Origin: Lepas anatifera
Lineage: Eukaryota > Arthropoda > Thecostraca > Lepadidae
Direction of reading: 5' to 3'
Length of the DNA: 64,000 nucleotides
Assembly: GCA_034440635.1 (NCBI GenBank)
Contig: JAOTON010000772.1
Location: 348,001-412,000 of the forward strand
A program made the translations under genes and the position numbers. How positions within the stretch are numbered: position 1 is the stretch's first letter; every line of letters starts with the position of its first letter. The notes under the pieces are model-generated. The model was not told the origin of the DNA, did no database searches, and saw nothing but the letters and a program-made list of their open reading frames with translations. Shown here one piece after another: positions 49,321-59,909 of this stretch.

Positions 49321-50235
49321 CCCTCACCCCAGTGAGGAGTGTTAACACCCCCTTCTCGGTTTTTTTGCGGCTGGACGTAAAAACGGCGGCGCGAAGCGCC
49401 GCCGTACTTGGCACACCTCATCATTGATCAATTCTGCAAATTTCCCCCAACATTTTAAGGCCGGGTGATCTCTGGTCAGGTCACCAATGTAGGTGAAACG
49501 ACCTCACCTTCATTTTTTCAAGCATAAGTAAGAAAGGATTGATCTATCGAACTGGAACGTATAACACACAATGGTCCCACCGAGTACTACAACACACATT
49601 CCAGGATTTTTCAGATCGATGACCTAGGGTCAGGCACAGATCATCATCTCTCCATTGGAGATGCATCGGGAAAACGGAAATTTGCGGAGAAGATGCTATA
49701 TTTCTGTAGACACTGCTTGAAATACCGTTGTATTCCCCAAATCATAGTATCCTGGGCTCCTTTCTAGGTTCATGTTGCAAGTTTGGACCTGTAACCTCTG
49801 AGAGGTCATCTGGGGCTACTTAAGAAGATTTTCAGACTTGGGTTAATAATTTGGCAGAAAATGATGGAGCAGCTTTTATTTTAATCAGGGGCGTAGCTAG
49901 GACTTCGCTCAGGAGGGGCGGCACCCCGAAAAGGGCCCCTGCGGCAGCGCCAAAAGGGCCCTGATGGATAAGAAGGGCCCTGCTTGTTACAGAATAGAGT
50001 GCTGAAGAGGGCATAAGAGGGCCCTGTCTAGTATGAAATTTCAAACTTGGCCACAGAGCATAGTGGGAGGCGAGCCGCGCTTCGTGCGGCCCGTGTCCTC
50101 AGGGGGTCCTTCGTGCCCTCAGGGGGCGGCTTTCACTGCCGCCCCCCCTTGGCTATGCCCCCGATTTGGATACCATTACGTTTTAATTTTTCTTGCAAAT
50201 CGATTGATATGCATATCGACTAGGCTAGATAAGAC
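49321..50235 (+). mobile_element. Family C element carrying a hAT-like insert
   Basis: TTAA at 49,317-49,320 is followed by CCCTCACCCCAGTGAGGAGT and GCGGCGCGAAGCGCCGCCGTA, a perfect hairpin-forming GC block also present in the 2.7-kb copy. AGGTCA motifs are sparser than in A and B. The copy is split at 49,886-50,163 by family D and resumes ATTTGGATACCATTACG. The right boundary is uncertain. Confidence 0.65.
49886..50163. mobile_element. Family D hAT-like MITE, copy 1 (278 bp)
   Basis: The ends are CAGGGGCGTAGCTAGG and, reversed, CGGGGGCATAGCCAAGG. The flanking 8-mers ATTTTAAT (49,878-49,885) and ATTTGGAT (50,164-50,171) match at six of eight positions. The family C copy at 43.3 kb has a single ATTTTGAT at this point. 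An 8-bp duplication with CAG-type ends is the hAT signature. The interior is GC-rich and palindromic (GGGCCCT repeats) with no gene. Confidence 0.85.
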
Positions 50236-50690
50236 GGTGGTTTTGACCTGAACTTCGGTCATTTTTGTGTTTTGAACCAATATAGCCATATCATACATCA
50301 TTCCATTCACCGTAACGAGAGAAAGTGAATGGTGCATAAAAAATTATTTTAATTCCACTGTGTCAGACACTAGAGCCCAGAAACGCTTCCCTAACATGCC
50401 ACCTTCCTTGATCTATCATAACCTCAATATTGAACTGAACCAAGAAAATACTGATGTGGTATCTTCATAAATTTTATGGGATTTTCACCAGTGTTCGCGT
50501 TTTTTCGCTATCCCGGATGGGAGCCGAGTTCGACGTTTGAAGCCCCCCGCCCTCACCAGGGCGCAGGCAGCCCGGAGGTCCAAAGGGGAGGGGGTTAATA
50601 AACTCTCGCTTCGATTTTCTGGATAGACAAGGAGTGAAGTCGCCGGGACAGAGTGAAAGCCTGGCTTCACGTCTGACCACGTCGGCCAGC

Positions 50691-50745
50691 GGTACTCACA
50701 TGTTGTATATGGTGTCGAGCTGCTGGGAGAGGCAGCGGCCCTGTC
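50691..50745 (-). repeat. Partial tandem copy of PGM2 exon 3' end and donor
   Basis: The 55 bp here repeat, with few differences, the 3' end of the exon at 50,788-51,011 together with its splice donor, offset by 88 bp. The copy could encode GRCLSQQLDTIYNM and retains a GTGAGTACC donor. Similarity continues into the intron (GTCTG...CAGCGGTACTCA against GTCTGGCAACGGTACTCAGG, offset about 80 bp). Using the distal donor would read through the first donor and meet TGA immediately (ACG TGA), so the copy is most likely a decoy or dead duplicate, not a working alternative exon end. Confidence 0.75.
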
Positions 50746-50787
50746 CCAGTACCGCAGCACGTCTGGCAACGGTACTCAGGTACTCAC

Positions 50788-51011
50788 GTGTCGTAGATGG
50801 TGTCGAGCTGCTGGGAGAGGCAGCGGCCCTGCCCGGCCAGGTGCGTGGCCAGCTGCGCCACGGCGCAGGCGGCGCTGATGCCGTCCTTGTCCAACACGCC
50901 GGTGCCGCACATGAAGCCGATCGCCTCCTCGAAGGCGAAGACCACCGCGTGGCCGGTGGCCTCCAGCTGCACAGCGCGGTTCGCCATCCACTTGAAGCCA
51001 GTGAGCGTCTC
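50788..51011 (-). CDS. PGM2: PGM2-like exon with the sugar-specificity loop
   Basis: This 224-bp exon follows the one at 55.7-55.9 kb after an intron of 4.7 kb. The acceptor reads CACCTTCAG|GAGACG and the donor GACAC|GTGAGTACC, a strong consensus. Translation gives ETLTGFKWMANRAVQLEATG, then FAFEEAIGF (the EEAIG block is the substrate-recognition loop of phosphohexomutase domain 3), DKDGISAA and LSQQLDTIY. That is 74 codons plus two bases (AC) of a split codon, completed as ACG (Thr) by the first base of the exon at 11,985. GC content is very high. A longer open frame on the same strand in another frame is a shadow. The exon's 3' end is partly duplicated about 88 bp downstream. Confidence 0.92.
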
Positions 51012-52060
51012 CTGAAGGTGTCATCGCACGAGGTCCCGTCAGGCACACAGCAACCATTATGGACGGGTACAAGAAGAAGAGGGACGGAACATGCCACATG
51101 GCGAGTATGCCCGAGAATATAACTCAGCATCGTCAGGTTTGATAGCCATCCATGATAGGTTAAAGGGCCAAACAGAAATGGAATGCATTTTTTGAGCTGA
51201 AAGCTGGCATACACATTCAGCGCCACCGGTACCCGAGCGATTCTCCGCTTTTTTATCATAGCACACGAGCTACAAATAATCATGTGTTGCCCAGCCCCCT
51301 CCCTCCCCCGGACAAATGCATTGAGATCAAAATCGGTGTTGTGAGGGCAAGACCACGGTAGATCTGTCGTCTACTTAAATCAAGTCGGCGACGTGAGGGT
51401 CTATGCATCGTTGGATACATTGTAGAAGTCCTTAGATCACCTCTGTAATGCACGAGTGCCTTAAGCATACCATAATTACCACATTATCGCATATGGCATA
51501 TCAGCATCTGCCTTCGAACATCTGGGTATACGAACATTTGTCCTAGAACTGTTACGACCCCAGAAAAGTGCAAACAGTTGCCGGATACTGTACCCCGAGT
51601 AAAATGTCAACTACTGCACAAACCATCTAATATTCTCCACTTTAACTTTGCACAACTGCCAGGATCCAAGAAATTAGATATCATCATTCATGGAAGGGGG
51701 GTTAAAGGGCCAAACAGAAATGGAAGTAGCACATTCCTTTCAAAATTTCCTTTTAAAAACGAATAGGTTGTCACCATAAAAGGGACAACAACGGTTCGCT
51801 CCAGAAGCCCAGGCGCAGCATCACAGCTAATCAAAAACGACTAGAAAAAAGAACGGTGACCCTCCCCGGCGGCGCGTGGTGAGTGAAGAGCGATGAAATT
51901 GATCTATATTGATTGATATAAGTAGGCGTATGAGCAAATGTTTTCCATTGTGTGATTATGACTGTGCAATGAGAGAGAGAGGCACCTAGAGTTAAGCTGC
52001 GGCTTTTGTGCCGATCTCTGATGTTATTTCGCTGCAACTATGTCGTAAATAAATGCATCT

Positions 52061-52076
52061 ATCTATCTATCTACTG
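52061..52076 (+). repeat. (ATCT)4 tract after AATAAATG
   Basis: CATCTATCTATCTATCTACT directly follows GTAAATAAATG. A short tandem tail after an A-rich signal is how several LINE or retroposed copies end, so the DNA before it could be a retroposed 3' end. No protein was recognised upstream. Confidence 0.4.
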
Positions 52077-52244
52077 GCCATGAAGGTAAGACGTTAAATT
52101 CTGGCGCTCTGTGTGTCTGGGCCATATATTTACACAGGCTCGTTTGCACAATCTGAAGGAAATCCGGGTGCGCAAATCACCGCTGAGCGGCTTTTAGGGA
52201 TCCCATTGTTACCAGATCAGTTTTGAGATTAAGTTGTGTCGCAG

Positions 52245-52435
52245 CTCGACGACTTACACGCCATCTCAGACCGTGTTCCAAACTTTTCCCAACTTAGCAC
52301 ACAAGCCCGTATGTTCTTATTCAAGCGTCAGAAATGTCCAGTTCATTGCACGGCTAAGGCAACGTCACGCAGCGACAGCTCTGATCCCTCCCCACCACGC
52401 AGACGGAGGAGAGCGCTGAAAAACGCTGCTTTGGT
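52245..52435 (+). other. Candidate exon, unassigned
   Basis: Between a possible acceptor (TTGTGTCGCAG, 52,244) and donor (GCTTTG|GTATGA, 52,435), one frame reads DDLHAISDRVPNFSQLS, ARMFLFKRQKCPVHC and SDSSDPSPPRRRRRALKNAA. The composition (basic Ser/Pro/Arg tail, balanced hydrophobics) is more protein-like than most open frames here. I recognise no family and cannot exclude chance or a transposon-derived piece. It is on the strand opposite to PGM2, within its 4.7-kb intron. Confidence 0.25.
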
Positions 52436-53123
52436 ATGAAACATCGACTATCGTGTACGCGCCTGAGGACTATTAATTAGAGCTCCGATATTATCGACAA
52501 AGACAGTACAATATATTATCTGATACATCTGATATCAAAACACACCTATCTTTTAGCTTTGCATATCCTACATGAGTTACCGCAGTTATGAGAGGAACGA
52601 AAAGTTCCGGATCAAGAAGTCGGAAATGGATTTTAACTTATGTGCGAGCAAAGCATGGCTTTACCATTCACTTCCCGACGGGCCACGAGCCAGCGGAGTC
52701 CAGTTCGACGCCCTGCACGTCGGGTCGCTGGGCGACCAGTCGCCAGGCTGTCGGCGCGATAATGAGCCGCCAGCTGTCCATGCTCTCTACCTCCCTCGCT
52801 AACGACCCTCTGTCGGGTACGGCGGAACTCTGCCGATAACCACCAATGAACCTACTCCCAGCGGCGGGCACAGACTGGTGCCGTGACATCTACAACCGAG
52901 AGAAATCGACACCGCTACTCAAAACTCATTGCACAAAATCCTGTATGCCTGTACTGAGCCGCGGCCAATGCTAACTTACACATTTGACACGCGAAGGGAA
53001 ACGGGGGCAAAGTGCCCACCCCCCCCACCTTTTTCCAAGGTGGCCGGGGAACCGTTCGCAGCCGCAACGCACTACTTGGCTACATTTGAGAGAATTCATG
53101 AGCTCACGATTCATGATTCATTA

Positions 53124-54444
53124 ACGGGTGGGCACTATGAAATGGGAATTTCTTTGGCTCCTAATAAATAAAAAACCTGTCCATTGATTTCTATGAATTT
53201 TTGCGCGTGAGTTATATCTATTGTTGTAAGATAAACCGAGAAAAATCAAGCCTGTTGTTCTTTCTGTTCTCAAGATGTCGCCAACTAAAAAACATGATGT
53301 CCGAGAAATGGTGGCAAAGTTCTTGGAGAAAAACCCGGACATGAAAAAGTGTGACATCGTGCCCCACTTTAAAAGGCATCAAGTGCCAAAGACAACCATC
53401 TACCGTTTAATACACCGATTGGCAGAACGTGGAGACCTCAACCACACCGGGGAAGGCAGAAGGGCAATACAAATGGCAAACGCTATGAAGAATCACCTCA
53501 TCCAGGCCGCAAAGAGCAAAATTGGCATCTCACAGCGTTTCATGGCAAGAAAATTCGGAATTTCGAGAACACACGTCCGCAAAATTATCTTTGAAGCTGG
53601 AGTTAAGTATAAAAAAGACAGAAGGCACCCCTGGTAACAGACAGACGGAAGACCGCTCAAAAAACCCGTATTAGGACTTTAAGTCGGAACACCTTTAATA
53701 AGTCGTGCCACACAGAAGTGGTCATGGATGACGAATCCTGCTTTACGTTTACAGACAGTAATATGCCTGGAAATGCAGGATTTTACACAGAGGCTGGCGG
53801 CGACGTTCCTCCTCACATCAAATACCGCCCGGAGGGAAAGAAAGTACCCGAAGAAGGTTATGGTGTAGGTCGCTATAAGCCCACGAGGGGTGCCAAAGCC
53901 TGTCATTATTTCCAGCAAGGAGAGTGTCGGTGGTGCGGTGTACCGCGAGCGCTGCATCCGCAGAGGATTGGTGCCTCTTCTGGAAGAAAAGTACCCAGAC
54001 CATGATATAATCTTCTGCCCTGACCTGGCAAGCGCCCACTACGCGAGGGAAACACTTTCCCTCTTGAGGGAAGAAGGGGTGCCAGTTGTGCCCCGTGAAG
54101 AAAATCCCCCTGCGCACCACAACTCCGACCCATCGAAGATTTTTGGGGCATAATTAAACAGCAAGTGTATCATGGAGGGTGGCAAGCAAAGAACGAGAAG
54201 CAGCTTATCAGAAGAATCCAGCGGGTGATGAGAAAAATCGAACCGGAGGTGCCGCGTAAAATGATGACGGTCCCGGAGCGCGTGCGCCTGGCAGCGCGGA
54301 GGGGCGTGGAGTCACTTATTCACTGAGCTCATATGAAACCGATTGAAATATAGTACAAGAGACTGAATGAAATTTGTTTGTCACCCAAGCACCATCTACG
54401 TCAGCTGATATGGAAAAAGTTCCCATTTCATAGTGCCCACCCGT
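53124..54444 (+). mobile_element. Mariner-like DNA transposon, full length
   Basis: The 1,321-bp element has perfect 25-bp terminal inverted repeats beginning ACGGGTGGGCACTATGAAAT at both ends. It is flanked by TA dinucleotides (53,122-53,123 and 54,445-54,446), the target duplication of the IS630/Tc1/mariner superfamily. It contains one plus-strand transposase remnant. It is inserted inside a family B element: B sequence stops at 53,123 and resumes at 54,445. The intact ends could in principle still be mobilised in trans, although its own gene is broken. Confidence 0.92.
53275..54327 (+). pseudogene. Mariner-like transposase, frameshifted
   Basis: The first 120 codons (53,275-53,637) form the paired helix-turn-helix DNA-binding region, with motifs such as KTTIYRLIHRLAERGDL and ARKFGISRTHVRKII. 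The catalytic domain continues in other frames: VVMDDESCF near 53,725 carries the first Asp, VMVWVAISPRG near 53,865, IIFCPDLASAHY near 54,020 the second Asp, and RPIEDFWGIIKQQVYHGGW near 54,130 the third Asp. The second and third Asp codons are 116 bases apart, equivalent to roughly DD37D or DD38D once the frame break between them is allowed for. At least three frame breaks (about 53,638, 53,860 and 54,115) mean no functional enzyme can be made from this copy. The reading ends near ESLIH at about 54,325. Confidence 0.85.
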
Positions 54445-55687
54445 TATAAGAGAATAATTTTGAAAATCGGTTCATATTTTTTACGTATATTTTTTTAAAG
54501 TCAGACCTATGCTTCCAGACCGTGGCAATCGCAAGGTTGCACCAGTTCCCCTGTACTATAGACTGAGTAGTGACGCAATAACGCCATATGATAAAGTCAC
54601 CCTACATGAAGATCAAGGCGAAATGTCACAGGTCAAGGCCATTGATCCCAGTGTTCCGGTCAGATGCCCTTATTCAGTATGGCGTATGATATGGTATGAC
54701 TTCAAAGTCAAGGCTGCTCAATGTAAAGGTCACAGGTCTTTTTCAAGGTCACATCCCTATTTCCCGCCCAAAGGTTGCTATAGTGTTAGGTATATTGTAC
54801 ATGATTGGTAATATACCATATTATTACGTCATAGGTCAGCGACCTTGATTTGCCTTGCCCTCGAGCATTCAGAGAACAATGTACGGGACCTTCCTCCTAT
54901 GACGTCAGTCCAATTTCAGTAAATTTCAGGCTTCTTTCCGCATAATCAAGGCATTTCCCAATAGATATCTAGCACGGCCCAAATTCGACGTTTACGACCT
55001 TGTTTGACATTGAAGATAGGCACATCGGCCAATGAAACTTGGCTATAAAGTAGGTCACTAGCGCCCCCCCCACACACACACGCTCTCAAACAGGCGTTTT
55101 TCTAGCCCTCTTGGTTTTTAGATCTCAGGAGGGCCTTAGGGGCCCTTCCCTTCACTGCGCGCTGACGCCAGAGGGAAACCAAAACGGACGTTCCTCCGCG
55201 AGCCATCTCTTAAATCCACACCTTATATTCTTTATTAATGCTTTCCGTCACTCGGGATCTCTATAGTACCAGCGCCCGTAAAGGGTGATGCACACTGTAC
55301 AATGATCAATAAGAACCCCTCCATAAGTGTGTCTTCAGCTGTATCCGCGTAGGAACGTGTTGAAAGGCATCTATATTCGGATGGTAGCTATGATATGGCA
55401 GGAACGATCCAGAAGAGAGCAGGTCCGCAGACACCCTTCTGTGTCGGGAATCTATGCTACATAGTAACTGTACTATACACTACGGGTTTTACAAGAGAGT
55501 ACGTTTGCGTTTCCCCGAATGGCACCACTGCGGCGCAGAAACTGGCATCCTCATGCGGGTATTCTAGAACTTCAAGATTGCGGCCAAACGCAGGTCGTGA
55601 ATGCTGAACGATACAATAAAGAACACGGCACCAATAATTGCAACTCCCTTCACACACACACACAGACAAACAGCTCCAGGCAATTAC

Positions 55688-55865
55688 CTCAAACTGGAAC
55701 CCCTCCTGCTGTCCGATGGCGCGCAGGATCTTGGAGGAGACGGTGCTGGCTACCATGTAGCAGCGCTTGGGGTCGGCGGTGGGGTAGTGCCGCTGGTATG
55801 CGTGCCAGCACCACCAGCCCAGCAGCGCCCCGGTCTCGTTACCCGTGAAAACTCGCCACTCACCG
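55688..55865 (-). CDS. PGM2: PGM2-like exon (first of three seen)
   Basis: This 178-bp exon encodes an internal part of a phosphoglucomutase-2 / phosphopentomutase family enzyme, a cytosolic alpha-D-phosphohexomutase that moves phosphate between the 1 and 5/6 positions of sugar phosphates. Read on the minus strand, the acceptor is TTGTTTGCAG and the donor is GAG|GTAATTG. The exon starts with the last base of a split codon and then gives 59 codons, including GEWRVFTGNETGALLGWW and STVSSKILRAI, which I recognise from memory as PGM2-family blocks. It ends on a codon boundary, and the next exon starts on one. Coding GC content is much higher than in the flanking intron. PGM2 and PGM2L1 cannot be separated from this part of the protein. 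The catalytic serine and metal-loop exons should lie to the right but were not found. Confidence 0.9.
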
Positions 55866-55980
55866 CTGCAAACAATGAGGGTGGGGGGAGGTGTGAGTGT
55901 AGTGGTGCATGGGAATACAACAGGAACATTTCAAACGCCGCAATTTGTATGAGGGATGAGGAAGGGGGTGGGGTTGCCTC

Positions 55981-56262
55981 CAGGGACGTAGCCAGGATTT
56001 CGCTCAGGGAGGGTCGGCACCCCGAAAAGGGCCCCAGCGACAGCACCAAAAGGGCCCTGATGAGTAAAAAGGACCCTCCTTGTTACAGAACAGAGTGCTG
56101 AAGAGGGCTTAAGAGGGCCCTGTCTGGTATAAAATGCCAAATTTGGCCACAGATCATAGTGCGGGCGAGCCGAGCTTCGCGCGGCTCGTGTCCTCAGGGG
56201 GCCCTTCGGGCCCTCAGGGAGGGACGGCTGTCCCTGCCGTCCCCCCCTTGGCTACGCCCCTG
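55981..56262. mobile_element. Family D hAT-like MITE, copy 2 (282 bp)
   Basis: The element runs from CAGGGACGTAGCCAGGATTT to TTGGCTACGCCCCTG and is flanked by a perfect 8-bp duplication GTTGCCTC (55,973-55,980 and 56,263-56,270). It is collinear with copy 1, including AGAGTGCTGAAGAGGGC and the GAGCCGAGCTTCGCGCGGCTC hairpin region. It lies 116 bp upstream (in gene direction) of the PGM2 exon at 55,688-55,865. Confidence 0.9.
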
Positions 56263-56269
56263 GTTGCCT

Positions 56270-57485
56270 CAGAGCATTTCGTCTTGAGGTTACCAATGAA
56301 GGATCAATAGCAGCTTGGAAGATTTTAGAGTACTCTTGGCAAACTGGAGCTATTACCGTGCGCGGCGAAAAACTTTTCTCCGAGATACCGATATATCGTG
56401 ACAAATTGGTTCGACTAATTTACCTCTATGGTCAAAAGAATGAATCCTCCTTTCGAATCGTCTTGAAATAATTGACCAAGATCTATCCTTTTAATGTAGA
56501 TGAATAGAGTAGAAAAGTATTGGTTCGATGATCATTTGTGCAATTACACGCGACAAGGTCATAGATGGCAAAAACAAAACAGTCAAAATCGCTGTCAAAT
56601 TCGGTCGGAGATGGCGTGTATGTGACGTGTGCGACCGGCTATAACATTCCGCCACCGGCGGGAATGACGGGTCACAGGGTCAACCAATGAGCGGCCGAGT
56701 CGGAGTGTGGCCCGGCCGGGGTCAAGGTGCGTTCACCCCCGGCCGGTGAATGTCAGTGTTCGGTCGGCTGAGCCGGGTGTCGGACGTCCGTGTCATCATT
56801 GCCAGAACCTCGTGAAGAGCGCTCACTTTTTAGAGTCGCGAACACCAGGGATGCTTGCTCTCGTGTTTGATCCTCGCTGACGAGATCAACGGGTACGGAG
56901 ATAACATCGCCGTACTAAAAATAAGCGGATGACACCAAGCTTCTACCAAACGGACCGAAATTGCCTATCCTGCGTAACTCCTTCTCTTGAGGTTAAGCTT
57001 CGAATCCTCCAGCCACAGCGAGCTGGAGATAAATATGTATAAAACCCTAGCAACAGTGTCCAGGACGCCAATCATGCTTAGGTATCTGGTATATCTGGCA
57101 TCTGAGCATCTGGTGCTGCTTATGTAAAAAGCACGACGTTCCAAGCTACAAATTCCAGCGGCATATTGACCAGTCAGCAACATATTTTAACAAGCATGTT
57201 CATGGAGTTTCTCAATACCGACCATATTGTATCCCTTATCGTTGTACAGGAAATTCTAACTCTCACTATAGTGTTGCCAACATGCCTTATTACGTGACGC
57301 CACTTCACACGAGGCAGGAGAATGCCGATTTCTGTGGACAGGCACTTACCGACAAGAAAACTGTATGCGCATAGCTCAAGAGCAGCGACGCGGCCCGGTG
57401 AAATTGTTGAGCACCATAAGTTTATTTTTAACGCAGAGCATACAGAGAAAAGGCCAGCCTAAAGTGATCCAAGAAATACTCCACT
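56270..57485. other. Upstream PGM2 intron, nothing recognised
   Basis: GC-rich between 56,600 and 56,790 (CCGGCCGGGGTCAAGG, CCCCCGGCCGGTGAA). This patch is CpG-rich but no first exon could be identified. Confidence 0.4.
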
Positions 57486-57489
57486 TGAT

Positions 57490-57666
57490 AATGGTAAAGG
57501 TGGTGAAAATGGTCATAATCTGCCAATTATTCATTTTTCTAAATGAGTTTTAAAACCCAAAAGTTAGTCGACGGTTTCACATACAGTGCGTGGTCACGAC
57601 TGAGTTTTCATGCAAAATAATAAATAATTGGCGGATTATGATCATTTTCACCACATTTACCAAATA
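57490..57666. repeat. Foldback MITE, 50-bp arms
   Basis: GGTAAAGGTGGTGAAAATGG on the left and CATTTTCACCACATTTACC on the right, with ATAATCTGCCAATTATTCAT against ATAAATAATTGGCGGATTAT, form an inverted repeat around a 75-bp loop. No gene is seen. Confidence 0.7.
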
Positions 57667-57837
57667 TCATGACGTCACTATCGTACCCTCTCAGCCATTA
57701 TAACACATACTCCACCTTATTGACTATGACCATCGCAGGCTACGTCATCCATGGCCTCTGACAGGTCTGGAAAACAGAGATCGGCCTTCGCACTGGCACT
57801 ACCACGCAACTCACTCAACTTTGACGAGCCTTATACC

Positions 57838-58031
57838 CATGGGCACCGAAAGCGGGGGGTCCGGGGGAACATACCCACCTGTTGGCCAACCAGGGGGAGA
57901 CATCCCCCCAAATTTTTGGGTCCATCGTCATTAATGCTGTGAGGTACCGCATATGTTCAAAGTTCGCCTCACCCCGGTCAGCACCAGCCCGAGGGCCGTC
58001 CCCCTGTAAAAATTCCGTGGCGGCGCCCCTG
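57838..58031 (+). mobile_element. Family F hAT-like MITE, copy 2 (194 bp)
   Basis: The element runs from CATGGGCACCGAAAGCGGGG to GTGGCGGCGCCCCTG, with flanking 8-mers CTTATACC and CTGATGCC (six of eight identical). It is collinear with the 7.9-kb copy with a few extra bases in the left third. Confidence 0.72.
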
Positions 58032-59500
58032 CTGATGCCAACATCACGAGTGCATAACCAGTCTGACTACTGAGCAACCCAGCCTACTCCACTGCTGAGC
58101 GCTCCTGCGACTGTTGGCATCTTTATCTTGAGCGCAGTATTTAGCACTCACGATGCTCGCTGTTTACTGACCCGCTGTTTTTCCCTAGCACTCCGGCTTT
58201 TTTTGCTTCAAGTAGATAAATCTGTCTCAGTCGTGTGTGGTTATGTCTGCGGGGTCTGGAACTTCGCTGCATTGGTGTTCCCACCAGGCAATATGCTGAT
58301 TTTTTTCCGAATGTGGTAAGTCTCTGTTGACAGCGTGATAGTCTTTACGTATGAATAATCCTTACGTATGAGTATGAAAAGCCTCCGTCAAATGTGAGAG
58401 CAGCAATCCAAAAGTATACACTGACACTGATACTCTTATCACCAATGTCAAAGAGATGGTGAAAGACGTCAAATTCTGAAGGACGGCACGGCCACTCCAA
58501 ACAGCACAACAAGTCAACATCTGGACAAATGTCTTGCCCCCAAGAAAGCGCAGTGTCATGGACTGAAGAAACTGACCAGACAGCCCCACCAAGAGGGCAT
58601 CAAATACAGCAGCCTCGATGGAACATACATCAGCAGCATCTACAACAGCGAGGGACGCAGCAGCAGCTCCTGAGCGTGGGCACTGACAGAGCAGACTCTG
58701 GTGGTTCACTCATGGTTCGCAGGCTGTCCCTTCACGTGTCAGGTAAAGACAACACGTTTACGTTGTATGTTGTTTGCATCGAGCATACGTTCCTTTCTCT
58801 TATTTATTCTCATTACCGTTATAAGCCCTCTTATCTATTCTCATTACCGTTATAAGCCATCTATTATTTTTCCACAAACAAACAAAACAGGAAAAGCTTC
58901 AAAACCGTAACAAAGGGGAAATGTAAAAAGCAGGGCGAGCATGGCGCAAGCGACAATAAGCGACTGAAAAGTGGGCCTTTAACTGAGAAGTGAGTTTTTT
59001 GTTGGAAGGCTAGACATTTGAACAGATAGCAGTCGTCGACTCCGACTTCTGCGGTTGTTGCTGAGCAGATATTGCGAAGATCGGCGCCTAGGCCAGCAGT
59101 AGAGACAACACACTGTGCTGCGAAGTTTCGCAGCACAGGTTTCAAACTGGTAGTCGGTGGCTGGTATTCAAACCTGGTAAACTTATATCTTAATCGAACA
59201 GGATGGATGACACAGTTCTTCCTGATAATTGGGCTTCCTGTGCTGCAGTAATGCGATTTTTCACAGTGACTCTTGGTGAGTCTACATCAAGGACTCGCTT
59301 GCGCAGGGCATGAAATCACTGTTGGAAATGTCCCGAGAGGGTTTGAATGACAGTTTGCTGGCACAATTGCAGATAGTTTAAACACGCTATGCATGAGGAT
59401 ATTCATGTTGTCGGAGTTATATCTGGCATTGTTTTATTTAATTCATTTACCCACCTATTTTCTTCAGGAAACTTAGGGAAAAAAGAGAAACCTTGCTTAA

Positions 59501-59906
59501 AGGGAATGTGGCACCTTGGTCAAATCCTAGAATTTAGTGTAATTGGGGGAACTTTTAGCCGAAAATCATGGAAGCGTCCATGATTTCTCTTGGAAATGTA
59601 CAATAAGCTCAATATTTTGCTTTTTAAAATGCTCCTCAAGGGAAAGAAATAAATATATGCCTGTGGATGATGTCATGATCTGGCGACCACTACCATATTC
59701 AATAGGCTTCAAGGACTTCGATTGGTTGATACCGTGACGTCAGCATATGTCGTCACAACAACAGCCATGACAACTGTGACCTGCTGCTAAGGGTACATTT
59801 CAGGTAGTTTTTAGCTTTACTCTACGTAAATTTTGAGTTTTAAGACAAATGATATATAGAGAACCGGGTTTTCCGGCACGCTTTATCATTTCGCTATCTC
59901 AGTTAA
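59501..59906 (+). mobile_element. Family G TTAA element, longest copy
   Basis: A TTAA at 59,497-59,500 precedes AGGGAATGTGGCACCTTGGT. The inner blocks AATCATGGAAGCGTCCATGA, TGGATGATGTCATGATCTGG and GACGTCAGCATATGTCGTCA recur in reverse at 35.94-36.21 kb. The right end keeps GGGTTTTCCGGC and GCTATCTCAGTTAAA but loses the last bases found in the 32.3-kb copy. No coding sequence is seen. Confidence 0.65.
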
Positions 59907-59909
59907 ATG

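Larger units (their letters stand above)
52988..55173 (+). mobile_element. Family B TTAA element split by mariner
   Basis: The left part (52,988-53,123) starts CACGCGAAGGGAAACGGGGG and has the family B stretch CCAAGGTGGCCGGGGAACCG. The right part (54,445-55,173) resumes with TTTTGAAAATCGGT and follows the family B order to the end motif CTTCACTGCGCGCTGACGCC. The flanking tetranucleotide is TTGA instead of TTAA on the left. Many AGGTCA hexamers have been lost compared with the copy at 41.9 kb, so this is an older copy. The mariner element at 53,124-54,444 interrupts it. Confidence 0.75.

Noticed and set aside
50696..51283. 195-codon minus-strand frame overlapping the PGM2 exon
   Set aside because: It is a different reading frame of a GC-rich exon plus the tandem duplicate; the in-phase PGM2 frame is the real one.
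58413..58742. Possible exon on the plus strand ending at a GTCAG|GTAAAG donor
   Set aside because: Two frames look moderately protein-like but neither carries a motif I can name, and no partner exons were found.
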